Notes: generated by a model from the sequence alone, not told the origin. Counted from the stretch's first letter, positions 46,073-56,819 are shown. The stretch: 64,000 bases of DNA from Hoylesella loescheii (GCA_021531755.1 JADYUK010000005.1:1-64000), one strand, 5' to 3'. Numbers and translations are program-made.

Positions 46073-49000
46073 ATGCAAGACTTCGTCCATCTGCACGTAC
46101 ATACATACTACTCCATACTTGACGGCCAGTCGCCAATCAAGAAGCTCGTCACTAAGGCCATAGACAATGGTATGCGTGGCATGGCTATTACAGACCATGG
46201 CGACATGTTCGGCATAAAGGAGTTCTTCGATATCTGCAATGATGTCAACTCTAAGCGCAAGAAGGACGGGCTTGACCCCTTCAAGCCCATCTTCGGCTGT
46301 GAGATGTATGTGGCTCGGCGAGGTATGGCAAAGAAAGACCAGCAGCATATTGACCGAGGAGGATGGCATCTCATAGTGCTCGCAAAGAACATGAAGGGAT
46401 ACCGCAATCTCATAAAACTCGTCTCCAACTCATGGGTCGACGGCTTTTATGGCCGCCCACGTACAGACCATGCCGATTTGGAGAAATACCATGAGGGGCT
46501 TATCGTCTGCTCGGCATGTATAGCCGGCGAAGTCCCCTCGCTCATTCTCAAGGGCGATATAGAGGGCGCGAGAAAGGCCATTGAGTGGCATAAGAGCGTC
46601 TGGGGCGACGATTATTATCTTGAGTTGCAGAGACATGAGGTGAAGGACCCGAGCCAAAGGGCTAACAGGGAGACTTTCCCCTTGCAGCAGAAGGCAAACA
46701 AGGTGCTGATTGAGCTTGCCAGAGAATATGGCGTGAAACTCATATGCACTAACGACGCGCACTTTGTGGATGAGGAGAATGCCGAGGCCCACGACCACCT
46801 CCTCTGCATATCCACAGGCAAAGACCTCGATGACCCTTCACGTATGCTCTATTCCAAGCAGGAATGGTTCAAGACACGTGAGGAGATGAACGAGATATTC
46901 AGCGATATACCTGAGGCTCTTGCCAATACCGCTGAGATTCTCGACAAGGTGGAGACGTACAATATAGAGAGCGACCCTATCATGCCTTTCTTCCCTATAC
47001 CAGAGGAGTTCGGGACGGAAGAGGAGTGGCGTGGGAGGTTCTCTGAGGATGACCTGTTCCGTGAATTCACGTCTGACGAGAACGGAGCCAACCCTCTGCC
47101 ACAAGAGGATGCGCAGAAGAAGATTAAGAAACTCGGAGGCTACGACAAGCTTTACAGAATAAAGTTCGAGGCCGATTATCTTGGGAAGCTTGCCTACGAG
47201 GGCGCATCAAGACTTTACGGCACAGGTTATGAGGAGATACCCTACGCCAAGGCTCTCCAGCCCGACGAGCTCTCTGCGTGGGCCAATGGACACGGCATAT
47301 CAAAAGAGGTCGACGAGCGTGTACGCTTTGAGCTGCATATCATGAAGACGATGGGTTTCCCCGGATACTTCCTCATCGTACAGGATTTCATAAACTCTGC
47401 CCGCAAGGAACTCGGCGTATGGGTTGGCCCGGGACGTGGCTCTGCGGCAGGAAGCGTCGTGGCCTACTGTCTTGGCATCACGAAGATTGACCCTCTGAAA
47501 TATGACCTCCTCTTCGAGCGTTTCCTTAATCCTGACCGTATATCGCTTCCTGATATTGATACCGACTTCGATGATGACGGACGAGGAAAGGTCCTGCAGT
47601 GGGTGATGGACAAGTATGGGCATGAGAACTGCGCACACATCATCACCTATGGTACCATGGCAACAAAGAATTCAATCAAGGATGTGGCGCGAGTGGAGAA
47701 ACTGCCGTTAGCCGATACAAATGCCTTGTGCCGTGCCATACCCGACCGTCTGCCCGATGGCCTTAAGATGAATCTCGCCAATGCCATAAAGTGTGTCAGA
47801 GAGCTGCAGGATGCTGAGGCATCGAGCGACCCTCGGGAGCGGAACACCATCAAATATGCAAAAATGCTTGAGGGCACAGTGCGCAATACTGGTATACATG
47901 CATGCGGATTCATCATCTGCCGTGACCCTATATCTGACCATGTCCCAGTCTCTACAGCCGACGACCCAGACTTCCCTAACGTGAAGACGGCTGTCACACA
48001 GTATGATGGACATGTCATAGAGTCGACCGGACTTATCAAGATGGACTTCCTCGGACTGAAGACTCTCTCCGAGCAGAAAGAGGCTGTCAAGATAATAAAG
48101 CAGAGCCGGGGCATTGATATAGACCTTGACAATATTCCCATTGACGACCCCACCACATACAAGCTCTATCAGGAGGGACGCACGATAGGCACATTCCAGT
48201 TTGAGTCGCCAGGAATGCAGAAATATCTCAAGGAGCTGCATCCGACCGTCTTTGAGGACCTCATAGCCATGAATGCCCTCTATCGCCCGGGACCAATGGA
48301 CTATATCCCGTCGTTCATAGCACGAAAGAACGGACGTGAGCCGATAACATATGATATACCATGCATGGAGAAGTATCTTAAGGATACATATGGCATCACA
48401 GTATATCAGGAGCAGGTCATGCTCCTCTCACGACAGCTCGCTGATTTCACACGTGGACAGAGCGACGCCCTACGTAAGGCGATGGGTAAGAAGAAGAAGG
48501 CGATTGTCGACCAGATGAAGCCTATGTTCATCGAGGGAGGAAAGAAGAACGGCCACGACCCAAAGGTGCTTGAGAAAATATGGGCTGACTGGGAGAAATT
48601 CGCATCGTACGCCTTCAACAAGTCACATGCCGCCTGCTACTCATGGGTGGCATACCAGACAGCATACCTTAAAGCCAACTACCCTGCAGAGTTCATGGCG
48701 GCCATCATGACACGCCGCCGCAATGACATAAAGGAGATAACAAAACTCATGGACGAGTGCCGCTCGTTAGGCATACCGACAAAGGGTCCGGATGTCAATG
48801 AGTCGTATGTCGACTTCGGTGTGAACAAGAAAGGTGAGGTACGGTTCGGGCTTGCGGCAATCAAGGGCATGGGATATTACGCCTCGCTCTCTGTCATCGA
48901 CGAGAGGCAGAAGAGAGGACCGTTCAAGGACATATACGACTTCATGGAGCGTATCAACATGTCCCAGGTGAACAAGAAATGTCTTGAGGCGCTCGCATTG

Positions 49001-49924
49001 AGTGGCGGGCTCGACTGCTTCGGCCTGACCAGGGAGCAGTATATGGCACCCGACAGTAAGGGGACCACATTCATAGAGACACTGACACGCTATGGACAGC
49101 TATACCAGCAGGAGAAGATGCAGGCCCAGAACTCCCTCTTCGGAGACCTCGACGATATCGAGATAGCAAAGCCACAGCCTCCCAAGGCAGCTGAATGGAG
49201 CGTCGTGGAGAAACTCAATAAGGAACGTGAGCTCGTCGGCATATACCTCTCCGCACATCCTCTTGACGACTATAAGGTAATCCTTGAGAATGTCTGCAAT
49301 GCCCATCCCGCTGATGTCGGACGCACTGCAAACCGAGAGGAGCTGGCACAGAAGGACAAGATCATGCTGGGGGGAATAGTGACGGGCGTCAGAACAGGAT
49401 TCCAGAAGAATGGCAATCCTTGCGGATTTGTGACCATCGAGGATTATGACTCGTCAGAGGAGCTGGCTTTCTTCGGAGAGACCTGGGGCAAATACATGGG
49501 GCACGCCATAGTGGGCGCATCGCTCTTCATCACCATGAAATGCTTCAGGAAATATCAAACATCCAATTATATCTCATTGGAAGTCACTGATGTACAGTAT
49601 CTGAGTGATGTGAAGGACAAGCTGATACAGAGCCTTACAATAACAATACCAGCTGAGGACCTTATGACAAAAGCGGGAGCTGGGGATGCTGACGATACGG
49701 CAGGTGAGGCAGACAATTCAAACATAGCCGAGGACCTCAACACTCTCCTGTCATCAAGTCCCGGAATGACAGAGCTGATAATTCAGATTGCTGATTCTGA
49801 AACAGGGAAGAACCTCCGCTTCAAATCAAGGGCTACAATAACTGTAAATAACAAGATAATAGAGTTCATACAGCTACATGAGAACTGGCAGTATAGCATA
49901 CAGACAGAGCGCGTAACTGCCTGA
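46073..49924 (+). CDS. dnaE: DNA polymerase III subunit alpha
   Basis: Replicative polymerase of 1283 residues. The PHP domain starts with FVHLHVHTYYSILDG (H6, H8, H10), the catalytic aspartates are in PDIDTDFDDDGRG (about 491-503), and a C-terminal OB-fold follows the tau-binding region. The length and the RPGPMDYIPSFIARK block are those of DnaE, not PolC. The last 100 residues are less conserved. trxA follows 59 bp later, an order often seen in Bacteroidales. Confidence 0.97.
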   Translation: MQDFVHLHVHTYYSILDGQSPIKKLVTKAIDNGMRGMAITDHGDMFGIKEFFDICNDVNSKRKKDGLDPFKPIFGCEMYVARRGMAKKDQQHIDRGGWHLIVLAKNMKGYRNLIKLVSNSWVDGFYGRPRTDHADLEKYHEGLIVCSACIAGEVPSLILKGDIEGARKAIEWHKSVWGDDYYLELQRHEVKDPSQRANRETFPLQQKANKVLIELAREYGVKLICTNDAHFVDEENAEAHDHLLCISTGKDLDDPSRMLYSKQEWFKTREEMNEIFSDIPEALANTAEILDKVETYNIESDPIMPFFPIPEEFGTEEEWRGRFSEDDLFREFTSDENGANPLPQEDAQKKIKKLGGYDKLYRIKFEADYLGKLAYEGASRLYGTGYEEIPYAKALQPDELSAWANGHGISKEVDERVRFELHIMKTMGFPGYFLIVQDFINSARKELGVWVGPGRGSAAGSVVAYCLGITKIDPLKYDLLFERFLNPDRISLPDIDTDFDDDGRGKVLQWVMDKYGHENCAHIITYGTMATKNSIKDVARVEKLPLADTNALCRAIPDRLPDGLKMNLANAIKCVRELQDAEASSDPRERNTIKYAKMLEGTVRNTGIHACGFIICRDPISDHVPVSTADDPDFPNVKTAVTQYDGHVIESTGLIKMDFLGLKTLSEQKEAVKIIKQSRGIDIDLDNIPIDDPTTYKLYQEGRTIGTFQFESPGMQKYLKELHPTVFEDLIAMNALYRPGPMDYIPSFIARKNGREPITYDIPCMEKYLKDTYGITVYQEQVMLLSRQLADFTRGQSDALRKAMGKKKKAIVDQMKPMFIEGGKKNGHDPKVLEKIWADWEKFASYAFNKSHAACYSWVAYQTAYLKANYPAEFMAAIMTRRRNDIKEITKLMDECRSLGIPTKGPDVNESYVDFGVNKKGEVRFGLAAIKGMGYYASLSVIDERQKRGPFKDIYDFMERINMSQVNKKCLEALALSGGLDCFGLTREQYMAPDSKGTTFIETLTRYGQLYQQEKMQAQNSLFGDLDDIEIAKPQPPKAAEWSVVEKLNKERELVGIYLSAHPLDDYKVILENVCNAHPADVGRTANREELAQKDKIMLGGIVTGVRTGFQKNGNPCGFVTIEDYDSSEELAFFGETWGKYMGHAIVGASLFITMKCFRKYQTSNYISLEVTDVQYLSDVKDKLIQSLTITIPAEDLMTKAGAGDADDTAGEADNSNIAEDLNTLLSSSPGMTELIIQIADSETGKNLRFKSRATITVNNKIIEFIQLHENWQYSIQTERVTA

Positions 49925-49983
49925 CATGTTATTTATAAGTAGGTGTGCATATTTTAATGTCAATTTTTTAATATATAAAGATT

Positions 49984-50301
49984 ATGGAAGTAAAGATTAC
50001 AGCTGAGAACTTTGAGTCTCTGAAGAATGGCTCTCTGCCATTGGTGGTTGATTTTTGGGCAACATGGTGTGGACCATGTCGCATGGTTGCTCCTGTCATC
50101 GGGAAACTCGCCGAGGAATACGATGGCCGCATAGTTGTCGGCAAGTGTGATGTCGAGGAGTGTGAGGATATCGCTGTGGAGTATGGTATCCGCAATGTCC
50201 CCACAATCCTTTTCTTCAAGAACGGAGAGGTCGTTGACAAGCTCGTGGGAGCTGCCAACCATGCCAAGTTCCAGGAGAAATTCGAGGCTCTCCTCCGATA
50301 A
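49984..50301 (+). CDS. trxA: Thioredoxin
   Basis: A 105-residue cytoplasmic thioredoxin with the redox site WCGPC (C29, C32) and the cis-proline in NVPTILFF. Its length and lack of signal peptide fit a general disulfide reductant. Nothing unusual. Confidence 0.96.
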   Translation: MEVKITAENFESLKNGSLPLVVDFWATWCGPCRMVAPVIGKLAEEYDGRIVVGKCDVEECEDIAVEYGIRNVPTILFFKNGEVVDKLVGAANHAKFQEKFEALLR

Positions 50302-50479
50302 GTCGGCGTAAAGGAAATTTCTGTGGTGTGGCGGCTTATGGCAGACTTTTGTCTTGCGGCTGCCACACCCATTATTATCATCTGTGGCCCCGCTTCTCTT
50401 TGCCATGTGGCAGTATGTGGCCGTGTGGCAAGAGAACGTGAATGGCCCAAAAGAAATACTCCCACCCCTGCCCATAGTG

Positions 50480-51706
50480 ATGAAACCAATCATAACCCAC
50501 TTTACAGACACAGACCTGTATAAACTTACGATGTCCTGTGCGATAGTCAACTGTTTCCCACGTGCTGTCGTACGCTACCGCTTTGTCGACCGTAATGATA
50601 CTGTCTACCCTGAGGGCTTCGGCCGTCTTGTTGAGGAGCAGATAGGGTATCTTGAAGAGTTGCGCTTTACTGATGAGGAAGAGGCGTTCATGAAACGCCG
50701 ATGCTACTATATCCCGACATGGTTCTATATCTACCTAAAGGGATTCCGGTTCAAACGGGAATGGGTAAAGGTGGAGCAGGACACAGAGGGACATCTGCAT
50801 ATAGATATAGAGGGCTACTGGCATGAGACAGTTCTGCTCGAGGTTATGCTCCTCTCTATTATCTCTGAGCTTCAGCATACCCTTTCCGGACAACTTGAGC
50901 GTATCTCTCTCGCCGATTATTATACACTCTCTTATGATAAAGCGCGCCGTATGCTGGGTGCCGGGCTTTGTGTCTCAGAGTTTGGCACACGGCGCAGACT
51001 GTCGCTCGCCCTTCAGGATGAGGCTGTCAGGGCTTTTATCGATGCCGACCGCGACTGCCGGCAGCAGATGGGTGATGACTATAAGGGCGCATTCCCAGGG
51101 ACATCTAATGTGTGGCTCGCCATGAAGTATGATGTCGTGCCTATCGGAACGATGGCCCACGAGTTCATAGCCGCCATCGCCGGCATGTATGGGCCTCAGG
51201 AGGCAAACCATATCGCTATGGATATGTGGCAGAAGACATTCATCGGCTCGCTGGGCATATTCCTGTATGATACATATGGCTTTGATGCCTTCTCAGCTAA
51301 TTTCTCTGAGCATTTCGCACGTGTCTTTGCCGGACTGAGAGTTGACTCTGGTGATAACCTCGAACAGCTCGACAAGATATGCCAGAAGTACAAGGAGCTC
51401 GGCCTCGACCCGAAGACGAAACAGGTGGTCTTCTCCAATGCTCTGTCTGAGGAGACAGCCATACAGCTGCACAAGGCGGTCAACGGACGCGTCCATGACA
51501 GCTATGGCATCGGGACATCCATATCAGCTGATGGGAAACCGTGGGGCATAGAGCCAAGCAATATCGTCATTAAGCTCGTCGGGGTGAAGATGACTGAGAA
51601 ACGACTCTGGAACAAGACCTGTAAGATGTCTGAGGACAAAGGTAAGGTGACAGGCGATGAGGATGTGATACGCGTCTTTGACTATCTCCTTCATAGGAAA
51701 AGCTGA
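50480..51706 (+). CDS. pncB: Nicotinate phosphoribosyltransferase
   Basis: Makes nicotinate mononucleotide from nicotinate and PRPP, the salvage route to NAD. The 408-residue protein starts MKPIITHFTDTDLYKLTMS and contains GLRVDSGDNLEQL and HDSYGIGTSISADG, both typical of the family. The ATG at 50480 is chosen by homology; the frame stays open further upstream. It is probably cytoplasmic and functions alone here. The transcript ends in duplicated hairpins. Confidence 0.95.
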   Translation: MKPIITHFTDTDLYKLTMSCAIVNCFPRAVVRYRFVDRNDTVYPEGFGRLVEEQIGYLEELRFTDEEEAFMKRRCYYIPTWFYIYLKGFRFKREWVKVEQDTEGHLHIDIEGYWHETVLLEVMLLSIISELQHTLSGQLERISLADYYTLSYDKARRMLGAGLCVSEFGTRRRLSLALQDEAVRAFIDADRDCRQQMGDDYKGAFPGTSNVWLAMKYDVVPIGTMAHEFIAAIAGMYGPQEANHIAMDMWQKTFIGSLGIFLYDTYGFDAFSANFSEHFARVFAGLRVDSGDNLEQLDKICQKYKELGLDPKTKQVVFSNALSEETAIQLHKAVNGRVHDSYGIGTSISADGKPWGIEPSNIVIKLVGVKMTEKRLWNKTCKMSEDKGKVTGDEDVIRVFDYLLHRKS

Positions 51707-51920
51707 CATACCCTTCCGCATCACCCCTATATCATCGCCTGCTCGATACTGATACCTGTAACGACAAAAAGGTGAGCCGGACGAATCTATTGCGCTTCTC
51801 GATAAACCAAAAGGCCACATGATTCTCGCATAAAGGGTCCTTATCCACACTGTGCTATTCCACACGTAGCCTTAGGCGGGAAAAGGGTTTGTAGACAATC
51901 CGACCTGTTATGATACAGAC

Positions 51921-52025
51921 CATGGGATGTGCCATCTCTAAGCCTATCCCATGGTCTTTTTCCTATGAGCCACATGGGATGTTCCCTCTCTAAGCCTTTC
52001 CCGTGGTCTTTTTCCTTGTGAGCCA
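51921..52025 (+). terminator. Duplicated terminator hairpins after pncB
   Basis: A 52-bp unit occurs twice, from 51921 and 51973, with a third partial start at 52026. Each has ATGGGA, the spacer TCTCTAAGCC and then CCATGG or CCGTGG followed by TCTTTTTCC. In the first copy CCATGGGAT pairs with ATCCCATGG. The pair resembles a back-up terminator. Confidence 0.8.
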
Positions 52026-52180
52026 CATGGAAGAATCCGTCAAGAAAAAGGCGGATGCAGGCTTGATGATAAACATTTTATTTCTACTAAGAGAAAATCA
52101 TGATTTTAGGTGTCAAGGTGTCAAGCCTGCGCCTAATTGCAATTGTATCAGGTGGATATATGCGGTGTACATGTTGGGAA

Positions 52181-52236
52181 GGTGTCAAGGAGGTGTCAAG
52201 GAGGTGTCAAGGAGGTGTCAAGGAGGTGTCAAGCCT
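52181..52236 (+). repeat. 11-bp tandem repeat, five copies
   Basis: GGTGTCAAGGA is repeated at 52181, 52192, 52203, 52214 and 52225, the last copy being incomplete at its end. The period is one helical turn. A related GGTGTCAAGGTGTCAAG lies at 52109. Confidence 0.9.
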
Positions 52237-52273
52237 TGGTGTACTGGTATGAATCCATCGGCTTTCCAATAAG

Positions 52274-52361
52274 CACTGTATGACCAGCCCATCGCTACTG
52301 AATGGCAGGCTCATAAGTATTGAATTGAAAGCCTTCAGGCACTGAATGACAGACACCCTTT
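52274..52361 (+). repeat. 22-bp tandem repeat, four copies
   Basis: Units start at 52274, 52296, 52318 and 52340, exactly 22 bp apart, with the common core YAYTGAATG and a following AGGC or AGCC. Copies have several mismatches, so they are old. The period equals two helical turns. Confidence 0.8.
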
Positions 52362-52615
52362 CCCGGACAAGGAAAACATGGATTGTCCAACTGCCGTCAG
52401 CATAATACATCCTATTGCATGTTACGTTGGTGTGCAGATATTTATTTTTATTATTTCTATAGCATATTGATGCAGAGTCAGCATGTGATGTAAAGGGGTG
52501 TAGTGAATACTACTCGACTGTTGACAAGTACTGATAATGCGCAATAGGCTATGCAAGGAAGGATAAATTCTTCACGTTTACAGAAATTACAATCACCCTT
52601 TTTTTTCACGTCGCC

Positions 52616-53272
52616 ATGTCAAAGAAACAACAATCTTTTAATTGCTCCTCTTTTTTCTTCTTGACCCCTTTGTTCCGCCATATATTCTTGGCGGTATTGG
52701 TGGTCACGTCTGCTGTGGCCGTCCGTGGACAGGAGTTTTCCATACATCCGTACCATGCTGACAGGACACAGTGTGAGCTCCATCTGTCCCATTTTGACGA
52801 GAATGGCGAAGAGCACGTCGGTATTCTTATATGTAATAAGGTTATAGCAAACGATCTCATAGATATCTTCTCTGAACTCTACAAGATGCGTTATCCGATA
52901 CACAGCATCCGTCCCGTGAGCGAGTATGGGGGAGATGACGAGCGGTCGATGAAAGCAAACAATACATCATGCTATAATGTACGGCGGACGAGAAACGGCG
53001 GTGTGTCACGCCATTCACGCGGTATGGCCATAGACATCAATCCGTTATGGAATCCATGTGTCCACATGTCCGGACGCAACAAAGGTCTCGTCGAACCCTC
53101 TACGGCAAAGCCTTATACTCAGCGTGGAGAGCGGAAGGAGGGGGACCGGCGCGATGAGAGGTCATGCCTTATCTCGCGTGACGACCCCTGCTACAAGCTT
53201 TTTATAAAACATGGATTCAGGTGGGGTGGGGCATGGCGCTCACTGAAAGACTATCAGCACTTTGAGAAATAA
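52616..53272 (+). CDS. M15-like D-Ala-D-Ala peptidase
   Basis: A 218-residue protein with an N-terminal hydrophobic signal-like segment (about residues 20-37) and a C-terminal M15-type fold: zinc ligands H133 and D140 in SRHSRGMAIDINPLW and H215 in DYQHFEK. Such proteins trim D-alanyl-D-alanine-type ends of peptidoglycan or act on related peptides in the periplasm. There are extra cysteines (C119, C148, C184, C192) that may form disulfides. No neighbour suggests a particular substrate. Confidence 0.82.
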   Translation: MSKKQQSFNCSSFFFLTPLFRHIFLAVLVVTSAVAVRGQEFSIHPYHADRTQCELHLSHFDENGEEHVGILICNKVIANDLIDIFSELYKMRYPIHSIRPVSEYGGDDERSMKANNTSCYNVRRTRNGGVSRHSRGMAIDINPLWNPCVHMSGRNKGLVEPSTAKPYTQRGERKEGDRRDERSCLISRDDPCYKLFIKHGFRWGGAWRSLKDYQHFEK

Positions 53273-53376
53273 TCCTGCGCTCCCAAAGCCGTATACCCCT
53301 TATCGTTCCCCCCCCTCCTCTCTCACATGTGATTGCCTGATTCTTTCGAGGGGAAAACAAAAAAGTTGAGAAAATG

Positions 53377-53408
53377 TTTGCAGATTATAAGAAATAATAT
53401 TATCTTTG
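53377..53408 (+). promoter_or_regulatory. Promoter for the large secreted protein
   Basis: TTTG at 53377-53380 and TATCTTTG at 53401-53408, 20 bp apart. The leader to 53637 is about 225 bases. Confidence 0.75.
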
Positions 53409-53636
53409 CAAACAAATATTATGAAATCAGTGTCTTAATCATAAGGCAAGGTATCATATTCGTTAATATTGGTTTTATAATAATAACAGAATGTCTTGAA
53501 TGAGGCATTCCCCGTACTATTTTCTACAGGTCAGTATTTCACACAGAGAGATGAAAGCCTGAATGAAAAGAAGAGAAGATGAACAGAGCGATTAATAGGA
53601 GTTAATAATAAATGTATCTTAATAAAAAGCAACATT

Positions 53637-56600
53637 ATGGAATCAAAGATCATCACCCATCGGGCATGGCTGCGTGTATTGTCCGCCTTAGCCCTCGTAA
53701 TGGCATCATGCCACACGCTATGGGCACAGAATGTGGTCATCAGCCCAACAACAGGAAAATTCGTCGCTGCCTTGACATCAGATGATGAAGTGGGATTTGG
53801 AAAGGGATGGAGCTCTTTATGGCGTCATGACCAACTCCAGCTCTCGCTAAGTGTGTCAGACGATGTAGATCTCGACGCTGGAGGAGAGTTTAATAATCCT
53901 GCAGGCAACTTGCTGAGGAAAGACGATTCATCGTTCTATATTGCTGGTGGCAAAGCATCTGATAGCCAGATAATCCTCTCTCTGCCAAAGGGCTACAGAA
54001 TCACAAGCTACGAGATTGTGCTGCTGAATGAGAATAACGGCAAGACAGTCGGTGAATTGGATTGTGGCAGAATAACCAAGTCTTTTCGTGAGACAGATAG
54101 CGGATTCAGCCAGACAAAAGCTTATGCAGAGTCTGCAAGTGGCAACGATCAGATGAGCAGCAATAACGAGAACACAGAGTATGTCATCAAACGCACATCG
54201 ACAGGAAAAGGCGATATGGGCGACCATCTCTATTTCCAGATAAAGAAAGGGAGAGGCAACGAATTCTATGCCCTCACTGTGAAATCGTTTGAGATTCACT
54301 TTGCTGCAGACAATGATTTCACGACTCGTGTCACTCCCACCAGCGCTTCTAATGGCGCTGTCAGTGTGTCAACTTCGTCCTTCAATGTCGGTATAGCCGA
54401 CCTCGGCCCAATACAGCCACGGACGAAAAGCGGGGGGAAGACATACTATGCTTATTCTTATGAAAATGTCAAGCCTCTTACAGCCGCTTTCACACTGTTC
54501 CAGGAAGATGCAGTGAAGGATGGTGTGGCAAAAGAAGGTGTTGCGACACAGAAGAAGATATCAATAGTAAATACATCATCATGGTGGAAACCCGCCACGT
54601 ATGTATATAGCCTCAAGTCTGGAGTCTATTATATCGAGTCGCCGACATCAATGGTCAGCCAGAACAATATCCAGCTGCCTATCGGCTACCGCATAACTGG
54701 TGCGAAGCTTATCTGCCGTAAGAGAGCTAATAATTCCAGTAATTATACCGTCCGTCTCTATAATGCCGACGGAAAGACATATAATGACCTCACAGTCACA
54801 TCGACGGATGATCAGAAGATAGAGGTGGGAAATCTGAACAATGATGCAGTGAAGTTTGAGGTCATAGACTCAGATGAAGCCTATATCAACTGTGATATCA
54901 CGATGCAGGCCTTGTGTCCATATATCAAGAATATGGATATAAAGTGTCATGACAATGCCGGGAACACTATCACTAACACCTTTACTGCGAGCAACTTCTT
55001 TGTCAGCGGTGGCAAGTTCGTGTTCTATGTTCCAGAGGAAAGCAATGGAAAATGGCGCTTCACATTCGACAATCTCCGCAGCGACTATGCCGACAACACA
55101 TATTATGACAATTCAGGCATAGGCAAGAGCCGCTACAGCTTCGTCAACTCACCATACTGGGATACAGCAGCGAGCCTTTACAACTCAGATCCTAACCATA
55201 CATACCTGGACAAGATACATGTTGAGACAGCCGGCAACAGAGCCTTCCGCTTCAACAATGCTGATGAGCTGGACAACAACAGCCAATCGACCGAGATACG
55301 TTATTGGACAGAATACCCATTCTCAATCCAGAACTATCTTGCACAAAACAGCCAGAACAAGTTTGATGCTGTCTATGTCGGGGAGAATGAGACAGGCGAG
55401 GCTTATATCTTCACAGCTGACGAGACACGTTATAATATTGCGCCAACAATAGCTACCGAGCACCGCTACTATGCCTACTACAAAATGGAGGTAGAGGTGA
55501 AGAAGAAGACATACCAGCCTATTGTTGAAATCAAAAAGATATATGACCGTACATGCTATGAGGGCGATGTCGAGTATGCCCAGTATGGAGCGAAGGTGAC
55601 AACAGAGAAACTTGCTGATGGCACAATGGGATATCTCACCGCCACCCAGATAAAGGACGCTGTCACAAATGAGCTGCAGAAACTTGGAGCCAAGTCTGAG
55701 CATCTGCTTTATGTCGATGCCAGCGCTCTCCACTCAGTCTACCAGCCTAATGCCCTGAACGCCCTGCAGAATGCCATCGGCAAGAATGCGCTGATCTATC
55801 TGCCGCGCTTCACAACATACAATGGAAACAACTGTGCGACAAAGACCCTTGCCGGCTCGTTCATATCATGTGGCAACATCATATTCACTGACAAGCACCC
55901 ATTCTATGCTCCATACGATATTGATGTCAACGCCGCAAACTATGCCAGCTATGAGCGCAAGATTACGGTGGTCAACTCCGTGGAGTATGGCAAATCGGTC
56001 AATGCAACAATTATGCTGCCATTCACACTGAAGCTTGACGAGAATGGAATACACTATAACCGTGACTATAACGGCAATCTTATCAATGATGTATCGTTCT
56101 CTGTGAATACACTACAGAGTGAGAAATGCATGGAGTATACTGACTCCCCATACGGCAACCGCATAGACTATGCAGAGAACTATGCCCACTTCGTCCCATT
56201 CACTGAGGAGATAACAAAGCCTAACGCTCCTTATATGGTAAATGTGGTGAAAGCACCTGATGACGCTACTTGTCTATTCTCTGCGATACAGTATGGAGCC
56301 GAGATAAAAGCCACTGAGGGCATGAACGCCACCGACTATACATATAGCGGTGATGTGGCGAAAGGAACATTAGGCGTAGAATGCACCTTCACCCCGCTTG
56401 CTACATACGCTGGCAGCAAGCTCGACAAGACTGGCAACTACTTCTACTTCGCCAAGAACTGGTTCCTGTGCTCACAGAATATCGTCAAGACGGACTATCT
56501 CTATGTCCATCCGTTCCGTGCATTCTTTGAGTACACAGGCACGACACAGGCACGCAGGTTCGGTATAATATTCGGAGAGAACACCGGAGACGCGACAGCG

Positions 56601-56819
56601 ATAGAGACAGCCGCACAGACAACGACACCTAATGGTCTCTCTGTCAGCACCCTCAATGGTGGCCTTGAGATTTCTGCCTCTGTCACAACAGTAGTCCGTA
56701 TCAATAATATCTGCGGAGAGGCTGTAGCCAATGTAGCCATCAAGGGAGGAGAAACAAAGTCCGTCCATCTGCCTTCAGGCATATATGTCGTTGAGGGTAA
56801 GAAAGTTGTCGTAAAATAA
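53637..56819 (+). CDS. Large secreted surface protein, probable type IX cargo
   Basis: A 1060-residue protein with a signal peptide (hydrophobic core to about residue 29, cleavage after WA) and no enzyme motif I recognise. The body is rich in asparagine, tyrosine and beta-strand-like segments. The end, LPSGIYVVEGKKVVVK, resembles the type IX secretion C-terminal domain, which directs proteins to the surface in Bacteroidota. A 66-residue acidic protein follows 16 bp downstream. The function may be adhesion or glycan binding, but this is not shown. Confidence 0.75.
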   Translation: MESKIITHRAWLRVLSALALVMASCHTLWAQNVVISPTTGKFVAALTSDDEVGFGKGWSSLWRHDQLQLSLSVSDDVDLDAGGEFNNPAGNLLRKDDSSFYIAGGKASDSQIILSLPKGYRITSYEIVLLNENNGKTVGELDCGRITKSFRETDSGFSQTKAYAESASGNDQMSSNNENTEYVIKRTSTGKGDMGDHLYFQIKKGRGNEFYALTVKSFEIHFAADNDFTTRVTPTSASNGAVSVSTSSFNVGIADLGPIQPRTKSGGKTYYAYSYENVKPLTAAFTLFQEDAVKDGVAKEGVATQKKISIVNTSSWWKPATYVYSLKSGVYYIESPTSMVSQNNIQLPIGYRITGAKLICRKRANNSSNYTVRLYNADGKTYNDLTVTSTDDQKIEVGNLNNDAVKFEVIDSDEAYINCDITMQALCPYIKNMDIKCHDNAGNTITNTFTASNFFVSGGKFVFYVPEESNGKWRFTFDNLRSDYADNTYYDNSGIGKSRYSFVNSPYWDTAASLYNSDPNHTYLDKIHVETAGNRAFRFNNADELDNNSQSTEIRYWTEYPFSIQNYLAQNSQNKFDAVYVGENETGEAYIFTADETRYNIAPTIATEHRYYAYYKMEVEVKKKTYQPIVEIKKIYDRTCYEGDVEYAQYGAKVTTEKLADGTMGYLTATQIKDAVTNELQKLGAKSEHLLYVDASALHSVYQPNALNALQNAIGKNALIYLPRFTTYNGNNCATKTLAGSFISCGNIIFTDKHPFYAPYDIDVNAANYASYERKITVVNSVEYGKSVNATIMLPFTLKLDENGIHYNRDYNGNLINDVSFSVNTLQSEKCMEYTDSPYGNRIDYAENYAHFVPFTEEITKPNAPYMVNVVKAPDDATCLFSAIQYGAEIKATEGMNATDYTYSGDVAKGTLGVECTFTPLATYAGSKLDKTGNYFYFAKNWFLCSQNIVKTDYLYVHPFRAFFEYTGTTQARRFGIIFGENTGDATAIETAAQTTTPNGLSVSTLNGGLEISASVTTVVRINNICGEAVANVAIKGGETKSVHLPSGIYVVEGKKVVVK

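Larger units (their letters stand above)
51707..52615. other. Non-coding region after pncB
   Basis: A 909-bp region without a gene, rich in short repeats: duplicated terminators, five 11-bp and four 22-bp tandem units. The rest is unremarkable. Confidence 0.6.

Noticed and set aside
52181-52361. CRISPR-like array
   Set aside because: The tandem units follow each other without spacers and there are no cas genes.
52274-52361. Plasmid-type replication origin
   Set aside because: The 22-bp units resemble iterons but no replication initiator gene or DnaA boxes are seen, and all flanking genes are chromosomal.
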